A stretch of 9,276 nucleotides of DNA from an uncultured Blautia sp. (GCA_934358405.1 CAKRKL010000079.1:1-9276); one strand, 5' to 3'. Positions 1-6,551 are shown, counted from the first letter of the stretch. Numbers and translations are program-made. Notes: a model not told the origin generated them from the letters alone.

Positions 1-1941
1 GACTTTTTCCCGTTAAGCGTTGAATATGAAGAGAAAATGTACGCCGTAGGAAAGATCCCGGGCGGTTTCAATAAGAGAGAGGGAAAGGCAAGCGAGCATG
101 CAATCCTTACTTCCCGTGTTATCGACAGACCGATGCGTCCTCTGTTCCCGAAGGATTACAGAAATGACGTTACATTAGTAGATATGGTTATGTCTGTTGA
201 TCCTGAGTGCAATCCGGAGATTCCGGCTATGCTGGGTTCTTCCCTTGCCACCTGCATTTCAGATATTCCATTTGATGGTCCGTGTGCAACCACACAGATC
301 GGACTTATTAATGGTGAGTTTATTGTGAACCCTACACTGGCACAGAAGGACATTTCTGACCTTCAGCTGACAGTTGCTTCCACAAGAGATAAAGTTATTA
401 TGATTGAAGCAGGTGCAAATGAGGTTCCGGAAGATCAGATGATCGAAGCAATTTACAAGGCTCACGAGGTAAATCAGGAAATCATTAAATTCTTTGACCA
501 GATCGTTGCTGACTGTGGAAAAGAGAAGCATAGCTATGAGTCCTGTGCAGTTCCCCAGGAACTGTTTGACGCAATTAAAGAGATTGTTCCTCCGGAAGAA
601 ATGGAGGTTGCTGTATTCTCTGATGATAAGCAGACAAGAGAGAATAACATTGCTCAGATTACAGATAAGCTGAAGGAAGCTTTCCAGGAAAAGGAAGAAT
701 GGCTTGCTGTTCTTGGTGAGGCTGTTTACCAGTATCAGAAGAAGACTGTTCGTAAGATGATCCTTAAAGATCACAAACGTCCGGATGGCCGCGAGATTAC
801 ACAGATCCGTCCTCTGGCAGCAGAGGTTGACATTATTCCGCGAGTACATGGCTCTGCTATGTTTACCCGTGGACAGACTCAGATCTGTACCATCACAACT
901 CTGGCACCTCTTGCAGAAGCTCAGAGACTTGACGGACTTGATGAGTTTGAGACAACTAAGAGATATATGCATCACTATAACTTCCCGTCCTATTCTGTAG
1001 GTGAGACCAAGCCATCCAGAGGACCGGGACGCCGCGAGATCGGACATGGAGCACTGGCTGAAAGAGCACTTGTTCCGGTACTTCCAAGCGTAGAGGAATT
1101 CCCATATGCGATCCGTACTGTATCTGAGACATTTGAGTCCAATGGTTCTACTTCTCAGGCAAGTATCTGTGCATCCACTATGTCTCTTGAGGCAGCAGGT
1201 GTACCGATCAAGAAGCCTGTTGCAGGTATTTCCTGTGGTCTGGTTACAGGTGATACAGATGATGATTATATCGTTCTTACTGATATCCAGGGTCTTGAGG
1301 ACTTCTTTGGTGATATGGACTTTAAGGTAGCCGGAACTCATGATGGTATCACTGCAATCCAGATGGATATTAAGATTCACGGTCTTACAAGACAGATCGT
1401 AGAAGAGGCAATCAGACGTACAAAAGAGGCAAGAGAGTATATTCTTAATGAAGTTATTGAGAAATGCATTCCTGCACCGCGTACAGCTGTTGGTAAATAC
1501 GCTCCGAAGATCATTCAGATCCAGATCGATCCTCAGAAGATCGGTGATGTAGTTGGACAGAGAGGAAAGACCATCAATACAATTATTGAGCGTACCGGCG
1601 TTAAGATTGACATCACTGATGAGGGTGCTGTATCCATCTGCGGTGTAGAGGATAAGAATATGCAGGAAGCAAAGCGCATGGTTGAGATCATTGCTTCTGA
1701 TTTTGAGCAGGGACAGATCCTTACCGGACAGGTAGTAAGCATCAAAGAGTTTGGTGCATTTGTTGAATTTGCACCTGGCAAAGAGGGAATGGTTCACATT
1801 TCCAAGATCTGTAAGGAGAGAATCAACCGCGTAGAGGATGTTCTTACACTTGGCGATAAGGTAACTGTAATCTGCCTCGGAAAAGACAAGATGGGAAGAA
1901 TGAGCTTCAGCATCAAGGATGTTCCGGCAGAGGCTGAATAA
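1..1941 (+). CDS. pnp: Polynucleotide phosphorylase (PNPase), 5'-truncated by window edge
   Basis: PNPase degrades RNA 3'-to-5' by phosphorolysis, releasing nucleoside diphosphates; it is cytoplasmic and often part of the RNA degradosome. The frame is open from base 1 (DFFPLSVEYEEK, followed by YAVGKIPGGF), so the internal ATG at 37 is not the start. By comparison with Bacillus PNPase about 54 N-terminal residues are missing; 646 are present. Domains in window codons: rest of the first RNase PH domain to about 155, helical linker about 160-245, second RNase PH domain from RPDGR near 260 with FTRGQTQ, GPGRREIGHG and ESNGSTSQAS blocks and the acidic GDMDF block (D438, D440), KH domain with GQRG loop at 519-522, and S1 domain about 571-641 (FGAFVEF, GMVHIS). 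All domains are intact and the stop is in the expected place. Codon use is strongly biased, which fits high expression. dut follows after 4 nt. Confidence 0.98.
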   Translation, partial: DFFPLSVEYEEKMYAVGKIPGGFNKREGKASEHAILTSRVIDRPMRPLFPKDYRNDVTLVDMVMSVDPECNPEIPAMLGSSLATCISDIPFDGPCATTQIGLINGEFIVNPTLAQKDISDLQLTVASTRDKVIMIEAGANEVPEDQMIEAIYKAHEVNQEIIKFFDQIVADCGKEKHSYESCAVPQELFDAIKEIVPPEEMEVAVFSDDKQTRENNIAQITDKLKEAFQEKEEWLAVLGEAVYQYQKKTVRKMILKDHKRPDGREITQIRPLAAEVDIIPRVHGSAMFTRGQTQICTITTLAPLAEAQRLDGLDEFETTKRYMHHYNFPSYSVGETKPSRGPGRREIGHGALAERALVPVLPSVEEFPYAIRTVSETFESNGSTSQASICASTMSLEAAGVPIKKPVAGISCGLVTGDTDDDYIVLTDIQGLEDFFGDMDFKVAGTHDGITAIQMDIKIHGLTRQIVEEAIRRTKEAREYILNEVIEKCIPAPRTAVGKYAPKIIQIQIDPQKIGDVVGQRGKTINTIIERTGVKIDITDEGAVSICGVEDKNMQEAKRMVEIIASDFEQGQILTGQVVSIKEFGAFVEFAPGKEGMVHISKICKERINRVEDVLTLGDKVTVICLGKDKMGRMSFSIKDVPAEAE

Positions 1942-1945
1942 TAGT

Positions 1946-2458
1946 ATGAAGAGAGTAGCGAAATTCCATAAAGTAAGCAAGGAGCGCTTTGTGGCAGATT
2001 GGATGGACACCTTTAATGAGGCAACTGCTGATGAGGCAGATAAGATTTATGAGGAAATCCGTATTCCAAGGCGTGCCACAGCAGGAAGTGCAGGCTACGA
2101 CTTTTTCTCACCGGCTGATTTTGTAATCAGGCCAGGTGAGACAATCAAGATTCCTACCGGAATCCGTGTGGAGATGGATCAGGAGTGGGTGCTGAAATGC
2201 TATCCAAGAAGCGGCCTTGGCTTCAAATTCCGTCTTCAGCTGAACAATACAGTTGGAATTATTGACAGCGATTATTTCTACTCTGATAACGAAGGCCATA
2301 TTTTTGCAAAGCTGACAAATGACACTAACGAAAATAAAGTGGTGGAGTTAAAGGCTGATACCGGATTTATGCAGGGAATTTTTGTGGAATATGGAATTAC
2401 AGTAGATGATGATGTGACAGATGTAAGAAACGGTGGATTTGGCAGTACGACGAAATAA
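1946..2458 (+). CDS. dut: dUTP diphosphatase (trimeric dUTPase family)
   Basis: Hydrolyses dUTP to dUMP and pyrophosphate, keeping uracil out of DNA and feeding dTMP synthesis. The 170-aa product carries the five dUTPase motifs in order: AGSAGYDF (46-53), PRSGLG (87-92), GIIDSDYFY (104-112, with the likely catalytic Asp107 and Tyr110), a divergent motif 4, GFMQGIF (140-146), and the C-terminal NGGFGSTTK (162-170). An extension of about 40 residues precedes motif 1, and motif 3 carries an added YSDNEG stretch; both are, from memory, normal for Clostridia members. The ATG at 1946 was preferred over the ATG at 1919, which lies inside pnp. Only a weak AGAGG lies 12 nt upstream, so with a 4-nt gap to the pnp stop, translation is probably coupled to pnp. 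A terminator follows directly. Confidence 0.93.
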   Translation: MKRVAKFHKVSKERFVADWMDTFNEATADEADKIYEEIRIPRRATAGSAGYDFFSPADFVIRPGETIKIPTGIRVEMDQEWVLKCYPRSGLGFKFRLQLNNTVGIIDSDYFYSDNEGHIFAKLTNDTNENKVVELKADTGFMQGIFVEYGITVDDDVTDVRNGGFGSTTK

Positions 2459-2474
2459 GAAGCCGTTTTCAAAT

Positions 2475-2524
2475 AAAAAAGCAGGCAATGTGAAGGGTGT
2501 ACCAATCACGTTGCCTGTTTTTTT
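2475..2524. terminator. Bidirectional intrinsic terminator between dut and the DUF1292 gene
   Basis: The arms at 2482-2493 (CAGGCAATGTGA) and 2506-2517 (TCACGTTGCCTG) form a 12-bp stem with one G-U pair and a 12-nt loop. A run of six A precedes the stem and seven T follow it, so on either strand the hairpin is followed by a U tract. It lies between two convergent genes (dut on +, DUF1292 on -) and can end transcription of both. Confidence 0.93.
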
Positions 2525-2574
2525 ATGTCACAAAACTTCTTATGTTATCAAAGAAATTCGTCTGTAAAAATAAA

Positions 2575-2970
2575 TTACTCTAATGGTTCACCTGCAGCCT
2601 CTGCCTCTCTTGCATTCTGCAGTACAGTATCAAATGCAATGGCTGCTTTATTGTATTCTTCATCGCTTTCGATGTTGGCAAGCATTGGAGAACCTGTCTC
2701 GGTGCGTGTAAAAGAATACAGGTAAACTTCACCGTCATGGTTCTGTCCGTCTTCATCAAGTGGAAGAAGGGCAATATACTCTTTGGCATCTACAGGGAAA
2801 ATAGTGAGGATAGCGCATTCTACCTCAGTATCGTCTTCCATAGTAAGGGTAATGGTGCTGTGCTGTGCTGCATCTGTGCTGCAGCCTCCGCATGTGGAAC
2901 AGTCAGATCCGCCGCAGGATGCGCTGCTTTCGCAGCTGCCGCATGAATTATTCATATCAAAATCACTCAT
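2575..2970 (-). CDS. DUF1292 (YrzB-like) protein with Cys-rich N-terminus
   Basis: This 131-aa protein has a DUF1292-type core from about residue 38 to 115 (ITLTMEDDTEVECAIL, then IFPVDAKEYIALLPLD and EVYLYSFTRTE), an acidic domain of unknown function found across Firmicutes. In front is a low-complexity Gly/Ser/Cys segment with six cysteines (10, 13, 19, 24, 27, 30), spaced as CxxC, CxxxxC, CxxC and CxxC; a seventh lies in the core at 52. That spacing could bind a metal or Fe-S cluster, but this is inference. The start is supported by GAGG 8 nt before the ATG; an alternative ATG at codon 6 lacks such a site. No signal peptide or membrane segment is visible, so it is probably cytoplasmic. It has its own promoter, divergent from xth, and ends at the terminator shared with dut. 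The molecular function is unknown. Confidence 0.88.
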   Translation of the reverse strand: MSDFDMNNSCGSCESSASCGGSDCSTCGGCSTDAAQHSTITLTMEDDTEVECAILTIFPVDAKEYIALLPLDEDGQNHDGEVYLYSFTRTETGSPMLANIESDEEYNKAAIAFDTVLQNAREAEAAGEPLE

Positions 2971-3003
2971 TAAAAGTACCTCGCTTTTTTTTATACTCTT
3001 TAG

Positions 3004-3032
3004 ATTGTACCAGAAAAATAGGGTTTTGTGAA
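3004..3032 (-). promoter_or_regulatory. Predicted sigma-A promoter for the DUF1292 gene
   Basis: Read on the - strand: TTCACA (3032-3027) as -35, 17-nt spacer, then TACAAT (3009-3004) as -10, preceded by TGG (an extended -10 TGn). Each hexamer differs from consensus at one base. The -10 lies about 34 bases upstream of the DUF1292 start codon. The -35 overlaps that of the xth promoter on the other strand. Confidence 0.7.
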
Positions 3033-3053
3033 TAGGGAAAACTGTGCTATAAT
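3026..3053 (+). promoter_or_regulatory. Predicted sigma-A promoter for xth
   Basis: TTGTGA (3026-3031) as -35, 16-nt spacer, perfect TATAAT (3048-3053) as -10, with an upstream TGC that gives an extended -10. The transcript would start near 3060, leaving a leader of about 88 nt before xth. Confidence 0.78.
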
Positions 3054-3073
3054 AAAGAAAGCGTTGGATCGTG

Positions 3074-3118
3074 TTCCTGTTTCACAATAAAATTATTTAA
3101 GAACAAAGTGAACAGGAA
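3074..3118 (+). promoter_or_regulatory. Leader hairpin upstream of xth
   Basis: TTCCTGTTTCAC (3074-3085) pairs with GTGAACAGGAA (3108-3118): 11 base pairs with a single bulged T at 3082 and a 22-nt AT-rich loop. There is no T tract after it, so it is not an intrinsic terminator. The right arm includes AGGA, the possible ribosome binding site of the small upstream ORF at 3125. Confidence 0.6.
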
Positions 3119-3124
3119 ATCAGA

Positions 3125-3151
3125 ATGATTACAGATTGGAGATTAACATGA
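3125..3151 (+). CDS. Possible 8-codon leader ORF upstream of xth
   Basis: ATG at 3125 opens a frame encoding MITDWRLT and stopping at TGA 3149-3151. The stop overlaps the xth start as ATGA, an arrangement typical of translational coupling. AGGA (3114-3117) lies 7 nt upstream, a good spacing, and is inside the right arm of the leader hairpin. Nothing in the peptide suggests attenuation (no run of one amino acid). It may be a chance ORF. Confidence 0.3.
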   Translation: MITDWRLT

Positions 3152-3903
3152 AGCTTGTATCATGGAACGTAAATGGAATCCGTGCATGTATTACAAAAAA
3201 CTTTGAAGAGAGCTTCAGGAAGCTGGATGCAGATATTTTCTGCCTTCAGGAAACGAAGTGCCAGGAAAATCAGGTAAAGCTGGAGCTTCCGGGTTACTAT
3301 CAGTATTGGAATTATGCTAACCGTAAAGGCTATTCCGGTACTGCCGTGTTTACTAAAAAAGAGCCGCTGTCTGTGACCTACGGGCTTGGAATAGAGGAAC
3401 ATGATAAGGAAGGACGCGTGATCACGGCAGAAATGGATGAGTTTTATCTGGTTACGGTGTATACGCCTAATTCCCAGTCAGAGCTTCGAAGACTGGAATA
3501 CCGTATGGAGTGGGAACGGGATTTCCTTTCCTATCTTTTGAAGCTGCAGGAGAAGAAGCCTGTAATTTGCTGTGGTGATATGAATGTGGCACATCAGGAA
3601 ATTGATTTGAAAAATCCGAAGAACAACCGAATGAATCCTGGTTTTACAGACGAAGAGCGTGCATGCTTTCAAAGAACTCTGGAAGCTGGCTTTATTGACA
3701 CATTCCGCTATTTTTATCCGGAGCTTGAGGGCGCCTATTCCTGGTGGTCCTATCGGTTTAAGGCTAGAGAGAAAAATGCCGGATGGAGAATCGATTATTT
3801 TATTGTTTCACCGTCACTGAAAGAGAAACTGGCAGATGCGAAGATCCACAGCGATATCATGGGCTCTGACCATTGTCCGGTAGAATTAGATTTAAAGATT
3901 TAA
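3148..3903 (+). CDS. xth: Exodeoxyribonuclease III / AP endonuclease (ExoA-Xth family)
   Basis: Cuts the DNA backbone 5' to abasic sites and removes 3' blocking groups in base-excision repair, using Mg2+. The 251-aa product matches the length of Bacillus ExoA (about 252 aa). The catalytic set of the endonuclease/exonuclease/phosphatase fold is complete: Asn7 (SWNVNGIRA), Glu35 (LQETK), Tyr105 (VYTPN), Asp144 and Asn146 (GDMNVAH), Asp216 (WRIDYF), Asp241-His242 (SDHCP). Other family blocks are GYSGTAVF (61-68) and NNRMNPGFTDEER (159-171). The ATG at 3148 is chosen because GGAG sits 6 nt upstream and the family starts with KLVSWNVNG; an in-frame TTG at 3136 would add four residues and overlap that site. 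It has its own promoter. No clear terminator separates it from the GH13 gene, so read-through is likely. Confidence 0.96.
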   Translation: MKLVSWNVNGIRACITKNFEESFRKLDADIFCLQETKCQENQVKLELPGYYQYWNYANRKGYSGTAVFTKKEPLSVTYGLGIEEHDKEGRVITAEMDEFYLVTVYTPNSQSELRRLEYRMEWERDFLSYLLKLQEKKPVICCGDMNVAHQEIDLKNPKNNRMNPGFTDEERACFQRTLEAGFIDTFRYFYPELEGAYSWWSYRFKAREKNAGWRIDYFIVSPSLKEKLADAKIHSDIMGSDHCPVELDLKI

Positions 3904-3980
3904 CCTCTTCCTGAAAAGTCAGGCGCAGACAGGGAGAACAAAAGCAAGAGACATCAGAAGAAGACAGGAGGACATATAAG

Positions 3981-5921
3981 GTGGCAATACCGGGAAATAA
4001 GAGCGTGGTTGTAGGTGCTGGATACCCTCTTTTGATAGGGGTAAACCAGATGGCAGATGGATATAATTTTGCAGTGGAGGCGGAAGAAGACTCAGAAGTG
4101 TTTCTGCTTCTCTACAGAAAGAATGGGAAGGAACCATTTTACGAGCTTCTTCTGGACGATAAGTATCGGACCGGACGTATTTTTTCTGTCTTTATGAAGA
4201 AATTAAATGTGGCTAATCTGGAATATAATTTCCGGATCAATGGAGAAATCTGTCTGGACCCCTGTGCCAGCAGAATCAGCGGAAGAGAGCATTTTGGGGC
4301 TGCCTGGGAGGAGGACCCTCATAAGGTTCGCTGCGGGTTCTGGTCAGGAGACAGATATGACTGGGAGAATGAGTGTTCTCCGGAGACTGATTTTGGAGAT
4401 ATGATCCTTTATAAGGTTCATGTCCGCGGATACACAAAACAGACCAGGCTTCCCGTAAGACTTCGTGGAACCTTTGAAGGCCTGAGCCAGATGATTCCGT
4501 ATTGGCAGGAGCTTGGCATAAATACAGTGGAGCTTATGCCGGCTTATGAGTTTATGGAAGTTAGCCAGCATAAAGAACCGGATGGAATGGTCTTTAAGAA
4601 GGATAAAAAGGATGAAATAAATTATTGGGGCTATGGAAGTGGCCTGTATTTTGCACCGAAGAGCTCCTACTGCGCGACAAAGGATCCGCACAGAGAATTC
4701 TGTGATATGATCAAGACCTTTCATAAAGCCGGAATTGGCTGTATTATGGAAATGTATTTTCCGGCAGATATAAATCCTTTAATGGCACTTCGGGCTTTGC
4801 AGTTTTGGAAGCAGAACTATCATGTGGATGGTTTTCATGTACTGGGTGAGGGCGCACCTCTTGATCTGATCATGAAGGACGGGCTGCTTGCGGGAACTAA
4901 GATTTTGGCGGAAGGAATGGATACGGAGGCTTTCTATAAGACTCACAAACAGTCTAAGCGCTGTTTTGCGGAATACAACCTGGGCTTTTTACAGGATATG
5001 CGAAGATTTCTGAAAAGTGATGAGGACATGATTCCTGCTGTACAGTACCGGATTCGTCACAATCCGGATGATCATGGAGTGATCAACTATATTACCTGTC
5101 AGGATGGTTTTACATTAAATGACCTGGTTTCTTATAATTATAAGCATAATGAGGCAAACGGTGAGGGGAATAATGATGGCTGCAGCTATAATTATTCCTG
5201 GAACTGCGGCATAGAGGGACCGAGCAGAAAGCAGTGGATCCGTCAGATGCGGGAGCGCCAGATGCGGGCTGCCTTTGCAATGCTGCTGTTTTCACAGGGA
5301 GTGCCTATGATTTATGGGGGAGATGAAATCGGTAATTCTCAGGATGGAAATAATAATGCATACTGTCAGGATAATCCTATTGGCTGGATTGACTGGAAGG
5401 GACTCCGGAAGAATGCCAGTATCCTTGCTTTTGTGAAAAAGGCAGTTGCCCTGCGAAAATCTCATCCGGTTCTGCATATGAATGAAAGTATGAAGGAAAC
5501 GGATTATCTGGGCAAGGGATTCCCTGATATGTCTTTTCACGGTGAGAGGGCGTGGTTCTGCAATACAGAAAATACCAGCCGCATGATCGGCGTGATGCTG
5601 TGCGGAGAATATGAACAGCAGACAGAGGGGAGCCAGGACGATTTTCTTTATATAGGCTATAACTTCCACTGGGAGACAAGAGTCATGGCACTTCCTAATC
5701 TTCCGGAGGGAATGGAGTGGAAGAAAGTGATGGATACCGGAGATTTGACCTGTGATGGATTTTATGGAGAAAAGGGCGAGCCTTACGAAAGAAGCGTGGA
5801 GGTTGGTCCACGTACCGTGGTTGTACTCCAGGGTGTAAAAAAACCTGCTCCGGAGAAGAAGCAAAAAGCAAAAAAGAAAGAGAGGAGGTCCGGTGAAAAT
5901 GCATCCGTGGCTTCACTTTAA
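3981..5921 (+). CDS. GH13 isoamylase/glycogen-debranching-like protein, catalytic residues degenerate
   Basis: This 646-aa protein starts at GTG, with AGGAGG 9 nt upstream. Order: a CBM48-like N-terminal domain (about 15-105), a GH13 barrel (about 138-500), a C-terminal beta domain to about 617, and a Lys-rich tail (620-636). It resembles GlgX/isoamylase debranching enzymes, which cut alpha-1,6 links in glycogen: ILYKVHVRGYTK (142-153), NYWGYGSGLYFAP (214-226), DGFTLNDLVSYN (375-386), KHNEANGEGNNDG (388-400), GVPMIYGGDEIGNSQ (440-454). The catalytic regions are altered: region I reads IMEMYFPA, region II DGFHVL with Leu288 where the nucleophile Asp is expected and His286 for Arg, and region IV QD rather than HD; the region III Glu (E311) remains. 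It may bind glucan without hydrolysing it, or be a divergent enzyme. No signal peptide is visible, so it is probably cytoplasmic. The 3' end overlaps DUF5662. Confidence 0.85.
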   Translation: MAIPGNKSVVVGAGYPLLIGVNQMADGYNFAVEAEEDSEVFLLLYRKNGKEPFYELLLDDKYRTGRIFSVFMKKLNVANLEYNFRINGEICLDPCASRISGREHFGAAWEEDPHKVRCGFWSGDRYDWENECSPETDFGDMILYKVHVRGYTKQTRLPVRLRGTFEGLSQMIPYWQELGINTVELMPAYEFMEVSQHKEPDGMVFKKDKKDEINYWGYGSGLYFAPKSSYCATKDPHREFCDMIKTFHKAGIGCIMEMYFPADINPLMALRALQFWKQNYHVDGFHVLGEGAPLDLIMKDGLLAGTKILAEGMDTEAFYKTHKQSKRCFAEYNLGFLQDMRRFLKSDEDMIPAVQYRIRHNPDDHGVINYITCQDGFTLNDLVSYNYKHNEANGEGNNDGCSYNYSWNCGIEGPSRKQWIRQMRERQMRAAFAMLLFSQGVPMIYGGDEIGNSQDGNNNAYCQDNPIGWIDWKGLRKNASILAFVKKAVALRKSHPVLHMNESMKETDYLGKGFPDMSFHGERAWFCNTENTSRMIGVMLCGEYEQQTEGSQDDFLYIGYNFHWETRVMALPNLPEGMEWKKVMDTGDLTCDGFYGEKGEPYERSVEVGPRTVVVLQGVKKPAPEKKQKAKKKERRSGENASVASL

Positions 5922-6447
5922 AACTATTACGAAGCATAAGCTTATGGTTATGCAATATTGCTTTCGAATCGGGCTTTATAAACAGGGACTGCTACATGAT
6001 CTCTCTAAATATTCACCCACAGAATTTTGGGTAGGCTGTAAATATTATCAGGGAAACAGAAGCCCGAATAATGCTGAAAGGGAAGATATTGGCGTCTCTA
6101 CCTCATGGCTGCACCATAAGGGACGCAACAAGCATCATTATGAGCACTGGGTAGACTATGCTGTAAATGATCCGGAGCATGTGATCATGGGTGCTAAAAT
6201 GCCCCGAAAATATGTGGCGGAGATGGTTATGGATCGTATCAGTGCCTCCAGAACTTATCTCGGAGAGGCTTATGATCATCATCAGCCTCTGGAATATTTC
6301 CTGAAAAGCAAGCCAAAGCTATGGTTTGTTCATCCGCAGACAAAGAAAGAATTAGAGGGACTTCTTCGTATTCTTAATGACAAAGGCGAGAAAAAGGCTC
6401 TGTGGTATATTAAAAATGTATATCTGAAAAAAGAAAAAAATAAATAA
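5899..6447 (+). CDS. DUF5662 family protein
   Basis: A basic, His- and Tyr-rich soluble protein of 182 aa resembling DUF5662, a family of unknown function that I recall from Firmicutes and phages. Visible blocks (ATG numbering) are HDLSKYSPTEF near 33-43, SWLHHKGRNKHHYEHW near 69-84, and EAYDHH near 113-118. The HD pair followed by spaced His/Asp residues is reminiscent of HD-type metal-dependent phosphohydrolases, but this is a suggestion only. AGGAGG (5883-5888) lies 10 nt before the ATG at 5899 and 4 nt before an in-frame GTG at 5893; the ATG spacing is closer to normal, though GTG is possible. The start lies inside the end of the GH13 gene (23-bp overlap), so the two are probably co-translated. 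No terminator-like hairpin follows it before putP. Confidence 0.82.
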   Translation: MHPWLHFKTITKHKLMVMQYCFRIGLYKQGLLHDLSKYSPTEFWVGCKYYQGNRSPNNAEREDIGVSTSWLHHKGRNKHHYEHWVDYAVNDPEHVIMGAKMPRKYVAEMVMDRISASRTYLGEAYDHHQPLEYFLKSKPKLWFVHPQTKKELEGLLRILNDKGEKKALWYIKNVYLKKEKNK

Positions 6448-6453
6448 TATAGC

Positions 6454-6483
6454 TTGCACTTTCATACTCTTCTGTGGTAAAGT
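6454..6483 (+). promoter_or_regulatory. Possible promoter for putP
   Basis: TTGCAC (6454-6459), 18-nt spacer, TAAAGT (6478-6483), with TGG just before the -10 (extended TGn). The match is moderate, and the AT-rich surroundings offer other candidates such as TAAAAT at 6512. The leader to putP would be about 90 nt. Confidence 0.4.
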
Positions 6484-6500
6484 ATTAAACATATTATTTG

Positions 6501-6551
6501 GCTGTTTTGGATAAAATTTTTCGCGGAAATCTGTGAAAAATGGCAAACAGC
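6501..6551 (+). promoter_or_regulatory. Nested hairpin in the putP leader
   Basis: The outer arms GCTGTTT (6501-6507) and AAACAGC (6545-6551) pair perfectly over 7 bp. Inside them ATTTTTCGC (6516-6524) pairs with GTGAAAAAT (6533-6541) over 9 bp with one G-U pair and an 8-nt loop. No T tract follows. The structure ends 16 nt before the putP ribosome binding site at 6568. It matches no riboswitch class that I recognise. Confidence 0.45.

Noticed and set aside
37..39. ATG at 37 as the pnp start
   Set aside because: The frame is open upstream to base 1 and encodes conserved PNPase sequence (DFFPLSVEYEEK), so the gene begins outside the window.
259..2010. A 583-codon open frame on the - strand opposite pnp
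   Set aside because: It is codon-aligned with pnp, so its stops would need TTA, CTA or TCA codons in pnp. This biased gene avoids them after the TTA at 175-177. The translation is Leu/Ser/Cys/Asn-rich with no recognisable domain, whereas pnp on the + strand is unmistakable.
3101..3114. Possible LexA (SOS) box in the xth leader, from two GAAC repeats
   Set aside because: The repeats are direct (GAAC-AAAGT-GAAC), not the inverted GAAC-N4-GTTC of the Firmicutes SOS box, and they are better explained by the hairpin arm.
3910..3923. Small hairpin CCTGA-AAAG-TCAGG after xth as a terminator
   Set aside because: The stem is only 5 bp and no T tract follows; the downstream sequence is purine-rich. 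It is unlikely to stop transcription, so xth and the GH13 gene may be co-transcribed.
5292..5864. A 190-codon - strand frame opposite the GH13 gene
   Set aside because: No domain or good ribosome site is evident, and it lies fully within a strongly supported + strand gene, so it is treated as a shadow frame.
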